From: Sphingomonas sp. EC-HK361
Lineage (GTDB): Bacteria; Pseudomonadota; Alphaproteobacteria; Sphingomonadales; Sphingomonadaceae
Reading direction: 5' to 3'
Assembly (NCBI RefSeq): GCF_902498785.1
Contig: NZ_LR701494.1
Location: 867,022-931,021 of the forward strand
Length of the DNA stretch: 64,000 bases
The position numbers and the translations under genes were made by a program. Positions 8,856 through 17,158 of this stretch are shown here, piece by piece. Each line of letters starts with the position of its first letter. Position 1 is the first letter of the stretch. The notes under the pieces are model-generated. The model was not told the origin of the DNA and did not search any database. It worked only from the letters and a program-made list of their open reading frames with translations.

Positions 8856-10349
8856 ATGGTGTCGCGCTCCTCCCCTCCGAGCCTGCCCGCGATGCGGGTT
8901 GCGGCGCTTCTTCTGTTATGGCTGGCGGCGAGCGCGGTTGGCTGGAACCTGTCGCTCAACAACGATGTCAGCTGGCAATATTGGGTCGCGCGGCAGCTGA
9001 TAGGCGGCGCGCGTTTCTACACCGACATCACCGAATCGAACCCGCCCTTGTGGTTCTGGGAGGCGGTGCCGGTCACCTGGGCCGCCGACCGGCTGCATGT
9101 CGCTGCGCGCCATCTCGCGGTCGCATTGGTCATGGCGCAGACGATGCTCGCGATCGGGCTTGTCGGCGCGCTGTCACCGGGCAAGGCGTTGTGGCGCAGC
9201 GCCGGCGCGACGCTCATCCTGCTGACGCTGCCGCTCTTCGATTTCGGCGAGCGCGATCATCTGATGGCGATCGGCGCCCTTCCCTATGTGCTGCTTGCGG
9301 CGCGCCGCGTCGAGGGCCGTCTCGTCGATCGCAGGATCGCCATCGTCGTCGCCGCATTGGCGGCGGCAGGCTTCGCGCTGAAGCCGCATTTTCTGGTCGT
9401 TCCGATCGCGATCGAGGCTTGGGTCGCCCTTCGTCTTGGCAAGGGCTGGCGGATCGTTCGTCCCGAGACGGCGACCGTCGCGGCAATATTGGTCCTTTAC
9501 GCGCTGGCGGTCGCCATTCTCACTCCAGCCTATTTCACGCATCAGCTCCCCCTGGTCCTGTCCGCTTACGGCGAGTTCAAGCCGCCGTTCGCACGCGTGT
9601 GGACACAGCAAATCTATCTGCCGTGCTGGATCGTCGGCGCGGCGGCGCTGATCCTCGCCCGCCAGCGCAGCGCCGCCACCGCGAGCGCAGGCGTGGCGGC
9701 GATGGCGTTCGCGGCGGTTTATACGATGCAGGGCAAAGGCTTCCCGTATCATGCGCTGCCGGTGACGATCGGGGTGGCATGGGCGTGCTGGCTGCTGCTC
9801 GAGCGGGAGCGCCGTCTTGCGCCCCGCCTGCTGGCCATCGCCGCGATTGGCGGCGCGCTCCTCACGGCGGCGCTTGTCGGCCCCTTCAAGCCGTCGCGGA
9901 TCGATCCGATCACCGCGCGCATCGAGGCGCTGCCGCCGGGCGCGACCTATGCGCTCATCTCCACGCACAGCTGGGACGCATTTCCGCTGATCGAGGACCG
10001 CCGGCTCATCTGGCCGATGCGCGGTTTCCTGCTGTGGACGATGCCGGCCATCGCGCGCGACCCGTCATCGCCAATCGCCGCAACCACGCGCCGCGAGATC
10101 GCGCAAGACCTGTGGTGCCACCCGCCCGACGCGATCCTGTTCGACGATCCCGCGCGGTCACCGGCGATGCCGCGTAACGGTTTCGATTACCGGCGCTTCG
10201 TGCTCGGCGATCCTTCGGCACGCGCTCTGCTAGCCAACTACCGCCTCACCGATCGCGTCGGCGGCGCGACGCTATGGACACGCACGAGTCCGCTCGCACC
10301 GCGCGGCAGCGACTGCCGTGCGATCAGCATTCGCCCAGACTATCGCTAG
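8856..10349 (+). CDS. Polytopic membrane protein, glycosyltransferase-like, function unknown
   Basis: About 497 residues with roughly ten hydrophobic helices (first: [18 protein letters not shown]; later [52 protein letters not shown]) and a soluble C-terminal part of about 120 residues. The sequence [12 protein letters not shown]-like region and [10 protein letters not shown] in the first loop recall lipid-linked sugar transferases of the GT-C fold, where an acidic loop after helix 1 is catalytic; this is only a resemblance. ATG 8856 is used, ATG 8892 is possible; neither has a clear ribosome site. It lies on the plus strand between the minus-strand cobS and cobT, with its stop overlapping the cobS stop by 3-4 bp. 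Confidence 0.75.
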   Translation: MVSRSSPPSLPAMRVAALLLLWLAASAVGWNLSLNNDVSWQYWVARQLIGGARFYTDITESNPPLWFWEAVPVTWAADRLHVAARHLAVALVMAQTMLAIGLVGALSPGKALWRSAGATLILLTLPLFDFGERDHLMAIGALPYVLLAARRVEGRLVDRRIAIVVAALAAAGFALKPHFLVVPIAIEAWVALRLGKGWRIVRPETATVAAILVLYALAVAILTPAYFTHQLPLVLSAYGEFKPPFARVWTQQIYLPCWIVGAAALILARQRSAATASAGVAAMAFAAVYTMQGKGFPYHALPVTIGVAWACWLLLERERRLAPRLLAIAAIGGALLTAALVGPFKPSRIDPITARIEALPPGATYALISTHSWDAFPLIEDRRLIWPMRGFLLWTMPAIARDPSSPIAATTRREIAQDLWCHPPDAILFDDPARSPAMPRNGFDYRRFVLGDPSARALLANYRLTDRVGGATLWTRTSPLAPRGSDCRAISIRPDYR

Positions 10350-11350
10350 GCCTTGCCGACCACGCTCTCGGGCAAATCCTTGCCGAACACGCGCTGGTAA
10401 TATTCCGCCACCAGCGGCCGTTCGGCCTCATCGCATTTGTTGAGGAACGACAGCCGGAACGCGAAGCCCGCATCGCCGAAGATCAGCGTGTTCTGCGCCC
10501 AGGTGATGACGGTGCGCGGGCTCATCACGGTCGAGATATCGCCGTTGATGAAGCCCTTGCGGGTCAGGTCGGCCACGCGGACCATGTCGTCGACCGCCTT
10601 CTTGCCCTCCGGCTTGTCATACTCGCCGGACTTGGCGAGCACGATCTGCGCCTCGACCGCGGCGGGCAGATAGTTGAGCGTGACGACGATATTCCAGCGG
10701 TCCATCTGACCCTGGTTGATCTGCTGCGTGCCGTGATACAGCCCGCTCGTATCGCCGAGACCAACCGTGTTGGCGGTCGCAAACAGCCGGAAATAGGGGT
10801 TTGGCCGGATCACCCGGTTCTGGTCGAGCAGCGTCAGCTTGCCCTCGGTCTCCAGCACCCGCTGGATCACGAACATCACGTCAGGTCGCCCCGCATCATA
10901 TTCGTCGAACACCAAGGCGGTCGGCGTCTGAAGCGCCCAGGGCAACAGCCCCTCGCGGAACTCCGTCACCTGCTGGCCGTCCTTCAGCACGATCGCGTCG
11001 CGCCCGACGAGGTCGATGCGGCTGATATGCGCGTCGAGATTGATGCGGATGCACGGCCAGTTGAGCCGCGCCGCCACCTGCTCGATATGGGTCGACTTGC
11101 CGGTGCCGTGATAGCCCTGCACCATCACGCGGCGGTTATGCGCGAAGCCCGCGCAGATCGCGAGCGTCGTGTCCGCGTCGAACACATAGGCCGGATCGAG
11201 ATCGGGCACCCGCTCGTCCGCCTCGCTGAACGCGGGCACCTGCATGTCGGAATCGATCCCGAACAGATCGCGGACGCTCTTCATCTGATCGGGCGCGTCG
11301 AGGATCGTCGTCTCGCGGCTGTCGGGCTGGGTGTTCGGAATGTCGGTCAT
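10346..11350 (-). CDS. cobS: Cobaltochelatase subunit CobS (AAA+ ATPase)
   Basis: 334-residue AAA+ ATPase, partner of CobT. Walker A is GYHGTGKST, Walker [15 protein letters not shown], and the sensor segment [13 protein letters not shown] follows. Length matches CobS (about 330). ATG 11350 ([10 protein letters not shown]) is chosen over the ATG nine codons upstream because it gives the usual family N-terminus. In many alphaproteobacteria cobS lies beside a J-domain gene and bolA; here those two are about 6.5 kb away (17857-18789), separated by the HxlR/GST/VOC block and the PilZ gene. The opposing membrane-protein gene separates it from cobT. Confidence 0.93.
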   Translation of the reverse strand: MTDIPNTQPDSRETTILDAPDQMKSVRDLFGIDSDMQVPAFSEADERVPDLDPAYVFDADTTLAICAGFAHNRRVMVQGYHGTGKSTHIEQVAARLNWPCIRINLDAHISRIDLVGRDAIVLKDGQQVTEFREGLLPWALQTPTALVFDEYDAGRPDVMFVIQRVLETEGKLTLLDQNRVIRPNPYFRLFATANTVGLGDTSGLYHGTQQINQGQMDRWNIVVTLNYLPAAVEAQIVLAKSGEYDKPEGKKAVDDMVRVADLTRKGFINGDISTVMSPRTVITWAQNTLIFGDAGFAFRLSFLNKCDEAERPLVAEYYQRVFGKDLPESVVGKA

Positions 11351-11458
11351 GTCGGCGCCTATACCGTTCGGGCTCATCGTGTCGAAGTCCGTTCTTCAAC
11401 GCCCGAGAACGCAGAATGGCACTTCCACCCGCCTCACTGCGAACGGATCGTCAGCAGG

Positions 11459-12157
11459 TCAACCCACCGTGATCTTCGGCGGCAGCGCGAACAGATCGAC
11501 GAAACCCTGCGCCGCTGCCATGTCGCCGGTCACCGCCAGCGTCCCGCCAGCGCCATCTCGTGTCAGCGGGTGCTTGCCGTAGACCGTGTGACGCATTGCC
11601 ATCGTATCGCCCGTAAAGGTTGCCTCCGCATCGCCAGCCTCTCCACGCGTGATCGTGACGTCGCCGTCCGCGACGCGTGCGATGAAGGCGTCGGCCGGAA
11701 AGTGGAACGCGACCGTGACACGCTCGGTCCGGGCACGATCATGATCGATCAGCGTCTTCAGCGACATCATCGCGGAGGCTGGCGACATGAACAGCATCGG
11801 ATCGTGCCGTGGGGACCGCGCCGCCCATCGCCCGAGATCGCGGATCACCGAGTCGCTCTCCCGCCCCCAATCGGTGAGGTCATAGACCGGCACGTTCGCC
11901 GGCGACGGCAGGCGATAACGGGTAACGATCCCGTTCGCCTCCAGCCCCTCCAGTCGCTGGGTGAGCACATTGGCGCTCACCCCCGGCAGGTTCGCCTTGA
12001 TCTCACCGAAACGACGAGGGCCGAACATCAGCTCACGCATGATGAGCAGCGACCAGCGCTCGCCCACGAACTCCAGCGCCAGCGCCGTGCCGCACGCATC
12101 GTCATACCAACGCTTCGTCGATGATTTTTCTCGCTCAGTCACTTTTTCTAACTTCAT
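11459..12157 (-). CDS. HxlR-type transcriptional regulator with C-terminal SCP2-like domain
   Basis: 232 residues. The N-terminal winged helix is typical HxlR: CGTALALEFVGERWSLLIMRELMFGPRRFGEIKANLPGVSANVLTQRLEGLEANGIVTR, with the entry Cys (DDACG) of this family. The C-terminal half (from about residue 120) reads like an SCP2/sterol-carrier fold (AFHFPADAFIARVADGDVTITRGEAGDAEATFTGDTMAM). ATG 12157 is selected; the longer frame is not family-like. It is divergent from the VOC/GST operon and only 65 bp away, so it very likely controls that operon and itself. An inverted repeat sits directly at its start codon. Confidence 0.88.
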   Translation of the reverse strand: MKLEKVTEREKSSTKRWYDDACGTALALEFVGERWSLLIMRELMFGPRRFGEIKANLPGVSANVLTQRLEGLEANGIVTRYRLPSPANVPVYDLTDWGRESDSVIRDLGRWAARSPRHDPMLFMSPASAMMSLKTLIDHDRARTERVTVAFHFPADAFIARVADGDVTITRGEAGDAEATFTGDTMAMRHTVYGKHPLTRDGAGGTLAVTGDMAAAQGFVDLFALPPKITVG

Positions 12158-12174
12158 GGTTGTTTTTAATAACC
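12158..12174. promoter_or_regulatory. Candidate HxlR operator
   Basis: The 17-bp sequence GGTTGTTTTTAATAACC is an inverted repeat (GGTTGTT / AATAACC, six of seven positions paired around TTT). It lies in the 65-bp gap between the divergent hxlR-type gene and the VOC operon, abutting the regulator's ATG, and is AT-rich in a GC-rich setting. The position suits autorepression and control of the operon. That this is the protein's binding site is inferred. Confidence 0.45.
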
Positions 12175-12222
12175 GATCGGAGCATTCAATGCAAATACCG
12201 ATTCGGAAAGGGAGAGTTTCCA

Positions 12223-12660
12223 ATGACCAAGATGATCTTCGTGAACCTGCCCGTTGCCGACGTCGCAAACGCGACCGCCTTCTACAAGGCGCTCGGATTC
12301 GAGAAGAACCCGCAATTCTCGAACGAACAGGCGTCGTCGATGCAATGGTCCGACGCGATCGTGGTGATGCTGCTCGACCGCGCGTTCTTTTCGACCTTCA
12401 CCGACAAGACGATCATCGACGCGCGCACGCAAACCGGCCCGCTGATCTCGCTGTCGCGGGACAGCCGCGCGGAAGTGGACGCCATCACCGAGGCTGCGCT
12501 CGCCGCGGGCGGCCGCGAGCTCCACGATCCGGAGGATATGGGCTTCATGTATAGCCGTGCTTTCGAGGACCTCGACGGTCACGGCTGGGGCACGCTCCAC
12601 ATGGACATGGCCGCCGCGAACGCGATGGGCGACGACATCCACAAGCCGGTCGAGGCCTGA
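12223..12660 (+). CDS. VOC family protein (glyoxalase-like)
   Basis: 145-residue vicinal-oxygen-chelate fold protein, first gene of the HxlR-linked operon. It opens with MIFVNLPVADVANATAFYKALGFEKNP, the standard VOC beta-alpha start, and closes with RAFEDLDGHGWGTLHMDM, which carries the usual C-terminal metal-ligand region. GGAAAGGGAGAG precedes the ATG at 12223. VOC proteins include glyoxalases, dioxygenases and resistance proteins that bind drugs; which one this is cannot be told. Its place opposite the HxlR gene makes it the most direct regulatory target. Confidence 0.88.
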   Translation: MTKMIFVNLPVADVANATAFYKALGFEKNPQFSNEQASSMQWSDAIVVMLLDRAFFSTFTDKTIIDARTQTGPLISLSRDSRAEVDAITEAALAAGGRELHDPEDMGFMYSRAFEDLDGHGWGTLHMDMAAANAMGDDIHKPVEA

Positions 12661-12661
12661 G

Positions 12662-12754
12662 ATGAACGGCCTGCGCCCTTTCCTGGTCGGCATCGCGGCC
12701 TTTGCTGCGACCGCGCTGATGATCGCAGCGCAGGCCCCCCATCCCTTCGCGTGA
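12662..12754 (+). CDS. Possible 30-residue membrane peptide
   Basis: The ORF begins one base after the VOC stop and reads MNGLRPFLVGIAAFAATALM followed by IAAQAPHPFA: a single hydrophobic helix with a positively charged N-terminal side. It fills the gap to the GST gene (13 bp), as expected of a translated operon member. No family is recognised, and it may be a chance ORF. Confidence 0.3.
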   Translation: MNGLRPFLVGIAAFAATALMIAAQAPHPFA

Positions 12755-12767
12755 CCGGAGCAAGACG

Positions 12768-13433
12768 ATGACCCGCCCCACGATCACCTCCTACGACTGG
12801 TCCCCCGACGGCCCGCGCGGGCTGGTCCGCGATGTTCGCGTCCGCTGGGCGCTCGAGGAAGTCGGGCAGGCCTATGACGTCCGCTATCTATCCTGGGGCG
12901 AGCAAAAGGAGGCGGCGCACCGAACGCGGAGCCCCTTCGGACAGGTGCCGACCTTCGAGAAAGGCGACCTCGTCCTCTTCGAATCCGGCGCGATCATTCT
13001 TTACATCGCGCGGCAGCATTCTGGCCTTTTTCCCGGTGGCGCCGATGCCAAGGCACGGGCGGAAGCCTGGCTCCTCGCCGCGTTGAACAGCGTCGAGCCG
13101 CCGGTTTGGGATTACGTCGTCGCCAAGATCATCGAAGCGCGCGAGCCGTGGGCCGAGACGCGGCTCCCGGTGGTCGAGGCGCGGCTGCGCACGCGCTTGG
13201 GCGAACTGTCCAACCGGCTTGGCGATGCCGACTGGCTGGACGGGGATTTCAGCGCGGGCGACCTGATGATGGTGTCGGTGCTGCGCCCGCTCGGCACCAA
13301 CCCGATCCTGCAGGAATTTCCCAATCTCGCCGCCTATGTCGCGCGCGGCGAGGCGCGTCCCGCGTTCCGGCGCTCGCTCGATGCAAGGCTTGCCGGCCTC
13401 ACCGGCGCGGCGCCTGCCGGCTGGCCCCACTGA
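12768..13433 (+). CDS. Glutathione S-transferase family protein (copy 1)
   Basis: 221 residues. The N-terminal thioredoxin-fold domain shows the cis-Pro and glutathione-binding segment PFGQVPTFEKGDLVLFESGAIILYIA (about residues 57-82); the all-helical C-terminal domain ends with LAAYVARGEARPAFRRSLDARL. The extreme N-terminus TSYDWSPDGPRGLVRDVRVRWALEE is unusual: there is no Tyr/Ser/Cys catalytic residue at the usual place. It is paralogous to the next gene (13468-14118): both have W(S/V)P..RG(L/F)VRD(V/I)R.RWA.EE and SAGDLMMVSVL / TVGDLMMVSVL. Substrate unknown; the operon suggests glutathione conjugation or dehalogenation/isomerisation of a small electrophile (inference). Confidence 0.9.
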   Translation: MTRPTITSYDWSPDGPRGLVRDVRVRWALEEVGQAYDVRYLSWGEQKEAAHRTRSPFGQVPTFEKGDLVLFESGAIILYIARQHSGLFPGGADAKARAEAWLLAALNSVEPPVWDYVVAKIIEAREPWAETRLPVVEARLRTRLGELSNRLGDADWLDGDFSAGDLMMVSVLRPLGTNPILQEFPNLAAYVARGEARPAFRRSLDARLAGLTGAAPAGWPH

Positions 13434-13467
13434 TCGCGCCCATTCGAACGGTTGAAAGGATTTCCCG

Positions 13468-14118
13468 ATGTCCCTGCCCGTCATCACCACCTTTGCCTGG
13501 GTCCCCGAATTCGCCCGCGGCTTCGTCCGCGACATCCGCCCGCGCTGGGCGTGCGAGGAGGTCAGCCAGCCTTACGAGGTCGATCTGATCCGCGACGCCA
13601 AGACGCCGGACTACAAGCGCCGCCAGCCCTTCGGGCAGGTCCCCACCTACCGCGACGATGCGGTCGATATCTTCGAATCGGGCGCGATCGTGCTTCATAT
13701 CGCGGAGCGGGCCGGCAAGCTGATCCCGACCGACCCCGGCGCGCGCATCCGCGCGATCCAGTGGCTCACCTGCGCGCTCAACTCGGTCGAGCCCTTCGTC
13801 ATGGCGCTGCCAATCAACGACATTTTCGAGGCCGACCGCGAATGGTCACGCGCGCGTCACGACAAGGTGGTGGAAGACCTGGAGGGACGGCTCGCCGATC
13901 TCGAGGCCTCGCTCGGCGACAGGACTTGGCTCGATGGCGAGGTCTTTACGGTAGGGGACCTGATGATGGTGTCGGTGCTCGGCGGGCTGCGCGGTACACC
14001 CGTGCTTGGCGGGTTCCCGGCGCTTGCCGCCTATGTCGCACGCGGCGAGGATCGCCCGGCGCACCGCAAGGCGATGGCGGATCACATGGCGACCTTCGCC
14101 GAACCCGCCGCCGCCTGA
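13468..14118 (+). CDS. Glutathione S-transferase family protein (copy 2)
   Basis: 216 residues, 34 bp after copy 1 and clearly its tandem paralogue. The shared features are ARGFVRDIRPRWACEEV at the N-terminus, PFGQVPTYRDDAVDIFESGAIVLHIAERAG, the helical-domain motif LTCALNSVEPFV, and VGDLMMVSVLGGLRGTPVLGGFPALAAYVARGEDRPAHRKAM at the end. Divergence between the two is large enough (only scattered identity between these blocks) that they probably have different substrates or form a heterodimer; neither can be shown here. GAAAGG precedes the ATG. Confidence 0.9.
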   Translation: MSLPVITTFAWVPEFARGFVRDIRPRWACEEVSQPYEVDLIRDAKTPDYKRRQPFGQVPTYRDDAVDIFESGAIVLHIAERAGKLIPTDPGARIRAIQWLTCALNSVEPFVMALPINDIFEADREWSRARHDKVVEDLEGRLADLEASLGDRTWLDGEVFTVGDLMMVSVLGGLRGTPVLGGFPALAAYVARGEDRPAHRKAMADHMATFAEPAAA

Positions 14119-14144
14119 CCGATCAAAAAGAGAGGAGAGAGACG

Positions 14145-14497
14145 ATGATCTACATCGACGGATTTCTGGCTCCCGTCACCGCGGGCACCAGCAAGGAAGC
14201 CTATACCGAATTCGCCGCGAAGGCCGCGCCGATCTTCAAGGAACATGGTGCGATCCGCGTGGTCGAGGGCTGGGGCGACGACGTGCCCGATGGCAAGCTC
14301 ACCGATTTCCGCCGCTCGGTGCAGGCGACCGAGGCGAGACCGTCGTCTTCTCCTGGATCGAATGGCCCGACAAGGCGACCCGCGACGCCGGGATGAAGAA
14401 GGTGATGGAAGACCCTCGCATGTCGCCGGACGATCCGATGCCCTTCGACGGCAAGCGCCTGATCTTCGGCGGTTTCCAGGGCGTGGTCGACGCCTGA
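14145..14497 (+). pseudogene. DUF1428 family protein, interrupted by a one-base frameshift
   Basis: The first 63 codons (MIYIDGFLAPVTAGTSKEAY, ending LTDFRRSVQATE) match a DUF1428 protein in one frame. The remaining family sequence (GETVVFSWIEWPDKATRDAG, then KKVMEDPRMSPDDPMPFDGK, ending GGFQGVVDA) continues in the next frame. The break lies at about 14331-14336, where GAGGCGAG stands for an expected GAGGGCGAG: one G missing from a G run. The upstream frame ends after about 20 foreign residues. Ribosome site AGGAG and both ends are intact, so this is either a fresh mutation or a sequencing error. DUF1428 proteins are small ferredoxin-like-fold proteins without an assigned reaction. Confidence 0.85.
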
Positions 14498-14524
14498 GTC
14501 CTCGCCAGCTGCAGGAGAGATATG

Positions 14525-15301
14525 ATGCCAAATCCACACGGCACACCGATCTGGTACGAACTGCTGACCGAAGATCCCGATGCGTCCAAGACCTTTTACG
14601 ACGCAGTGATCGGCTGGACGGTCGAGCCGCGGCCTTCGGGCGAGATGGACTACCGCATGATCGACACGAGCGGCGGCGGGCAGGTCGGCGGGGTGATGCG
14701 CCTTTCGCCCGAAATGACGGCGGGCGGCGCAAAACCGACCTGGCTGTTCTACATCGGCGTCAATGATGTCGATACGACCGTTGCGAAGATAACCGCGGCC
14801 GGGGGGAGCGTGCGGATGCCCGCCTTCGACATCCCGAACGTCGGCCGGATGGCGCTGGTCGCCGATCCGCAGGGCATCCCCTTCTACGTCATGCGCGGCG
14901 CGAGCGAGGAGAGCAGCACCGCCTGGGAGCGGATGGGCATGGGCAAGTGCAACTGGAACGAACTCGCCACCACCGATCACGCGGCGGCGAACGCCTTCTA
15001 CGCCGATGTGTTCGGCTGGTCCTATCCCGACAAGATGACGATGCCGGGCGACATGGGCGATTACGTCTTCGTCGAAGCCGCCGGCGAGCAGATCGGCGCG
15101 ACGATGAAGGCCGGGGCCGGAGAGCCGACCGGCTGGCGATTCTACTTTCGCGCGCCCGACATCGAAAAGGCCGCCGAAACCGTGAAGGCGAAGGGCGGCA
15201 CAGTCCATGCGGGCCCGATGGAAGTCCCCGGCGGCGACCGGATCATCGTGGCGAGCGATCCCCACGGCGTCATGTTCGGCGTCGTCGGCCCCGGCAATTG
15301 A
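14525..15301 (+). CDS. Two-domain VOC family protein
   Basis: 258 residues made of two VOC modules: residues about 1-120 (NPHGTPIWYELLTEDPDASKTFYDAVIGW, ending ADPQGIPFYVMRG) and about 135-258 (GKCNWNELATTDHAAANAFYADVFGWSY, ending SDPHGVMFGVVGPGN). This duplicated layout is seen in glyoxalase-like proteins that act on hydroxy acids or antibiotics; the reaction here is unknown. Two ATGs are adjacent (14522, 14525); the second has the better spacing from AGGAG. It lies 27 bp after the broken DUF1428 gene. Confidence 0.9.
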   Translation: MPNPHGTPIWYELLTEDPDASKTFYDAVIGWTVEPRPSGEMDYRMIDTSGGGQVGGVMRLSPEMTAGGAKPTWLFYIGVNDVDTTVAKITAAGGSVRMPAFDIPNVGRMALVADPQGIPFYVMRGASEESSTAWERMGMGKCNWNELATTDHAAANAFYADVFGWSYPDKMTMPGDMGDYVFVEAAGEQIGATMKAGAGEPTGWRFYFRAPDIEKAAETVKAKGGTVHAGPMEVPGGDRIIVASDPHGVMFGVVGPGN

Positions 15302-15312
15302 GGAGAGAGACG

Positions 15313-15807
15313 ATGACGGACAAATTCGTGACGTGCCTGTGGTTCGACGGCAAGGCGCGCGAGGCCGCTGAATTCTATGCGGCGACCTTTCCCGACAGTC
15401 ATGTCGGCCCGCGTCATACTTCCCCGAACGACAATCCGTCCGCCAAGACGGGGGACGAGCTGACGGTGGAATTCACCGTCCTCGGCCGCGCCTTCGTCGG
15501 GCTGAACGGCGGCCCGCACTTCAAGCCCAACGAAGCGGTCAGCTTCATGGTGATGACCGAGGATCAGGACGAGACCGACCGCTACTGGAACGCGATTGTC
15601 GGTGGCGGCGGCGCGGAGAGCATGTGCGGCTGGTGCAAGGATCGCTGGGGCTTTTCCTGGCAGATCACCCCGCGCGCCCTGCTCGCGGCGACGACCGACA
15701 CCGACAAGGCCGCCGCCAAGCGTGCGATGGACGCGATGATGACGATGAAGAAGATCGACATCGCCAGGATCGAGGCCGCGCGACGCGGCGAGCAGGTTCC
15801 GGCATGA
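15313..15807 (+). CDS. VOC superfamily protein, PhnB-like (3-demethylubiquinone methyltransferase-like fold)
   Basis: 164 residues of the PhnB-like VOC subgroup. Markers are FVTCLWFDGKAREAAEFYAATFPDSHVG at the start, LTVEFTVLGRAFVGLNGGPHFKPNEAVSFMV in the middle, and GWCKDRWGFSWQITPRAL at the end. Despite database names, the subgroup has no proven methyltransferase activity. It lies 11 bp after the two-domain VOC gene behind AGGAGAGAG. Its stop overlaps the next ATG by 4 bp (ATGA), which shows a polycistronic unit. Confidence 0.9.
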   Translation: MTDKFVTCLWFDGKAREAAEFYAATFPDSHVGPRHTSPNDNPSAKTGDELTVEFTVLGRAFVGLNGGPHFKPNEAVSFMVMTEDQDETDRYWNAIVGGGGAESMCGWCKDRWGFSWQITPRALLAATTDTDKAAAKRAMDAMMTMKKIDIARIEAARRGEQVPA

Positions 15808-16286
15808 GCGCGTTCGCTGACGAGCTGGTCGTCGAGCGCACGATCGACGCACCCCGCGCGGTCGTCTGGCGTGTCATGACCGAGCACTTGCCCGAATGGT
15901 GGTGCCCGGAGCCATGGAAGGCGGAGCCGGTCGCGCTCGAATGGAAATCCGGCGGACGGTTCGCGATCGCGATGCGCGGGCCGGGGGGCGAGGAGCACGG
16001 CGGCGACGGCATGCTTCTGGAGGTCGTTCCCGAGACGCGCCTCGTCTTCACCAACGCGCTTGGCGAGAACTGGGCGCCGCAGGTGCCGCAGCCGGTCGCG
16101 ATTGTCGGGCGGATCGAGATCGCGGATACGGGCGACGGCCGCACGGCCTACCGTGCGAGCGCGCGGCACTGGAGCGAAGCCGACACGAAGGCGCACGCCG
16201 AGATGGGCTTCGCGGAAGGCTGGGGCATCTGCGCCGACCAGCTGGCGGCGCTGGCCACGCGCATGGCGGAAGCGCGCGATGCGTAA
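15804..16286 (+). CDS. SRPBCC (AHSA1-like START-fold) protein
   Basis: 160 residues with the AHSA1-type start LVVERTIDAPRAVVWRVMTEHLPEWWCPEPWKAEPVALEWKSGGRFAIAMRGPGG and end FAEGWGICADQLAALATRMAEA. These form a hydrophobic cavity that binds lipids or aromatic ligands. AHSA1-type genes often sit next to HxlR or ArsR regulators and VOC genes. Start from the ATGA overlap with the previous gene. Function inferred only as ligand binding. Confidence 0.9.
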   Translation: MSAFADELVVERTIDAPRAVVWRVMTEHLPEWWCPEPWKAEPVALEWKSGGRFAIAMRGPGGEEHGGDGMLLEVVPETRLVFTNALGENWAPQVPQPVAIVGRIEIADTGDGRTAYRASARHWSEADTKAHAEMGFAEGWGICADQLAALATRMAEARDA

Positions 16287-16449
16287 GGCCACGGGCGCCG
16301 TCTTCCTCTCGCTCGGGAGGGTCGTGCTGGCGCCCGCCGGCCCGAGCGAGGACCGGACCGGCCGCGTCGGCTCCTTCGCGCCGACCGTCTCCTCCGCGCG
16401 CGAGGATGCGCGTCAGCAGCTGATGCAGCGCGAGGACGCAGCCGCATGA
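16279..16449 (+). CDS. Possible small coupled ORF
   Basis: 56 codons whose ATG lies inside the end of the SRPBCC gene and whose TGA overlaps the ATG of the next GST gene (ATGA), so it would bridge the two by coupled translation. The product starts MRKATGAVFLSLGRVVLAPA and ends charged (DARQQLMQREDAAA). No family is recognised. The alternative is a non-coding spacer of 159 bp in an otherwise tightly packed operon. Confidence 0.35.
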   Translation: MRKATGAVFLSLGRVVLAPAGPSEDRTGRVGSFAPTVSSAREDARQQLMQREDAAA

Positions 16450-17105
16450 CGATCCAGCTCTTCGCCCATCCCTTTTCGTCCTATTGCTGGAAGGCGCTGA
16501 TCGCGCTCTACGAAAACGGCACGCCGTTCGACTATCGCCCGCTCGATCCGGATCATCCCGATAACGGCTCCGAATGGGCGACGCTCTGGCCGCTGCGCAA
16601 GATGCCGGTGCTCGTCGATGAGGGGCAGACGATCCTGGAGACGAGCGTCATCATCGAATATCTCGATGGCACATATCCCGGCCCCGCCCGACTCATCCCG
16701 GCGGACCCGGCAGCGGCGATCGAGGTGCGGATGCTCGACCGCATTTTCGACAATTACGTGATGACCCCGATGATGAAGCATGTCAGCGACGCGATGCGCG
16801 TCGGGGATGCGAAGGACCCCAGCGGCGTTGCCGACGCCGGCGTCATGCTCGACGGCATTTACGCCTGGCTCGATTCGCGTCTGGCAGGGCGGGCATGGGC
16901 GGCGGGCGATACCTTTGGCCTAGCCGACTGCGCGGGGGCGCCGGCGCTGTTCTACGCCGACTGGGTGCGGCCGATTTCGGCGGAACACGGCGTTCTGCGC
17001 GACTACCGGGCGCGGGTGCTCGCCCGCCCGTCCGTGGCGCGTGCGGTCGAGGAAGCACGCCCCTATCGAGCGTTTTTCCCGCTCGGCGCACCTGATCGAG
17101 ATTAG
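16446..17105 (+). CDS. Glutathione S-transferase family protein
   Basis: 219 residues, last gene of the HxlR-linked run. The N-terminus FAHPFSSYCWKALIALYENGTPFDYRPLD contains Ser and Cys close to the usual catalytic place (SSYCWK). The glutathione site shows as LRKMPVLVDEGQTILETSVIIEYLDGTYPG. The helical domain ends with RVLARPSVARAVEEARPYRAFFPLG, a pattern common in bacterial beta/theta-like GSTs. It is not closely similar to the two tandem GSTs upstream. After it a 53-bp AT-richer gap leads to the PilZ gene. Confidence 0.9.
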   Translation: MTIQLFAHPFSSYCWKALIALYENGTPFDYRPLDPDHPDNGSEWATLWPLRKMPVLVDEGQTILETSVIIEYLDGTYPGPARLIPADPAAAIEVRMLDRIFDNYVMTPMMKHVSDAMRVGDAKDPSGVADAGVMLDGIYAWLDSRLAGRAWAAGDTFGLADCAGAPALFYADWVRPISAEHGVLRDYRARVLARPSVARAVEEARPYRAFFPLGAPDRD

Positions 17106-17158
17106 ATAATTTCTAAACCTGGCGCCTGTATGTCCGTTGGATAGAACAGAATCACCGG

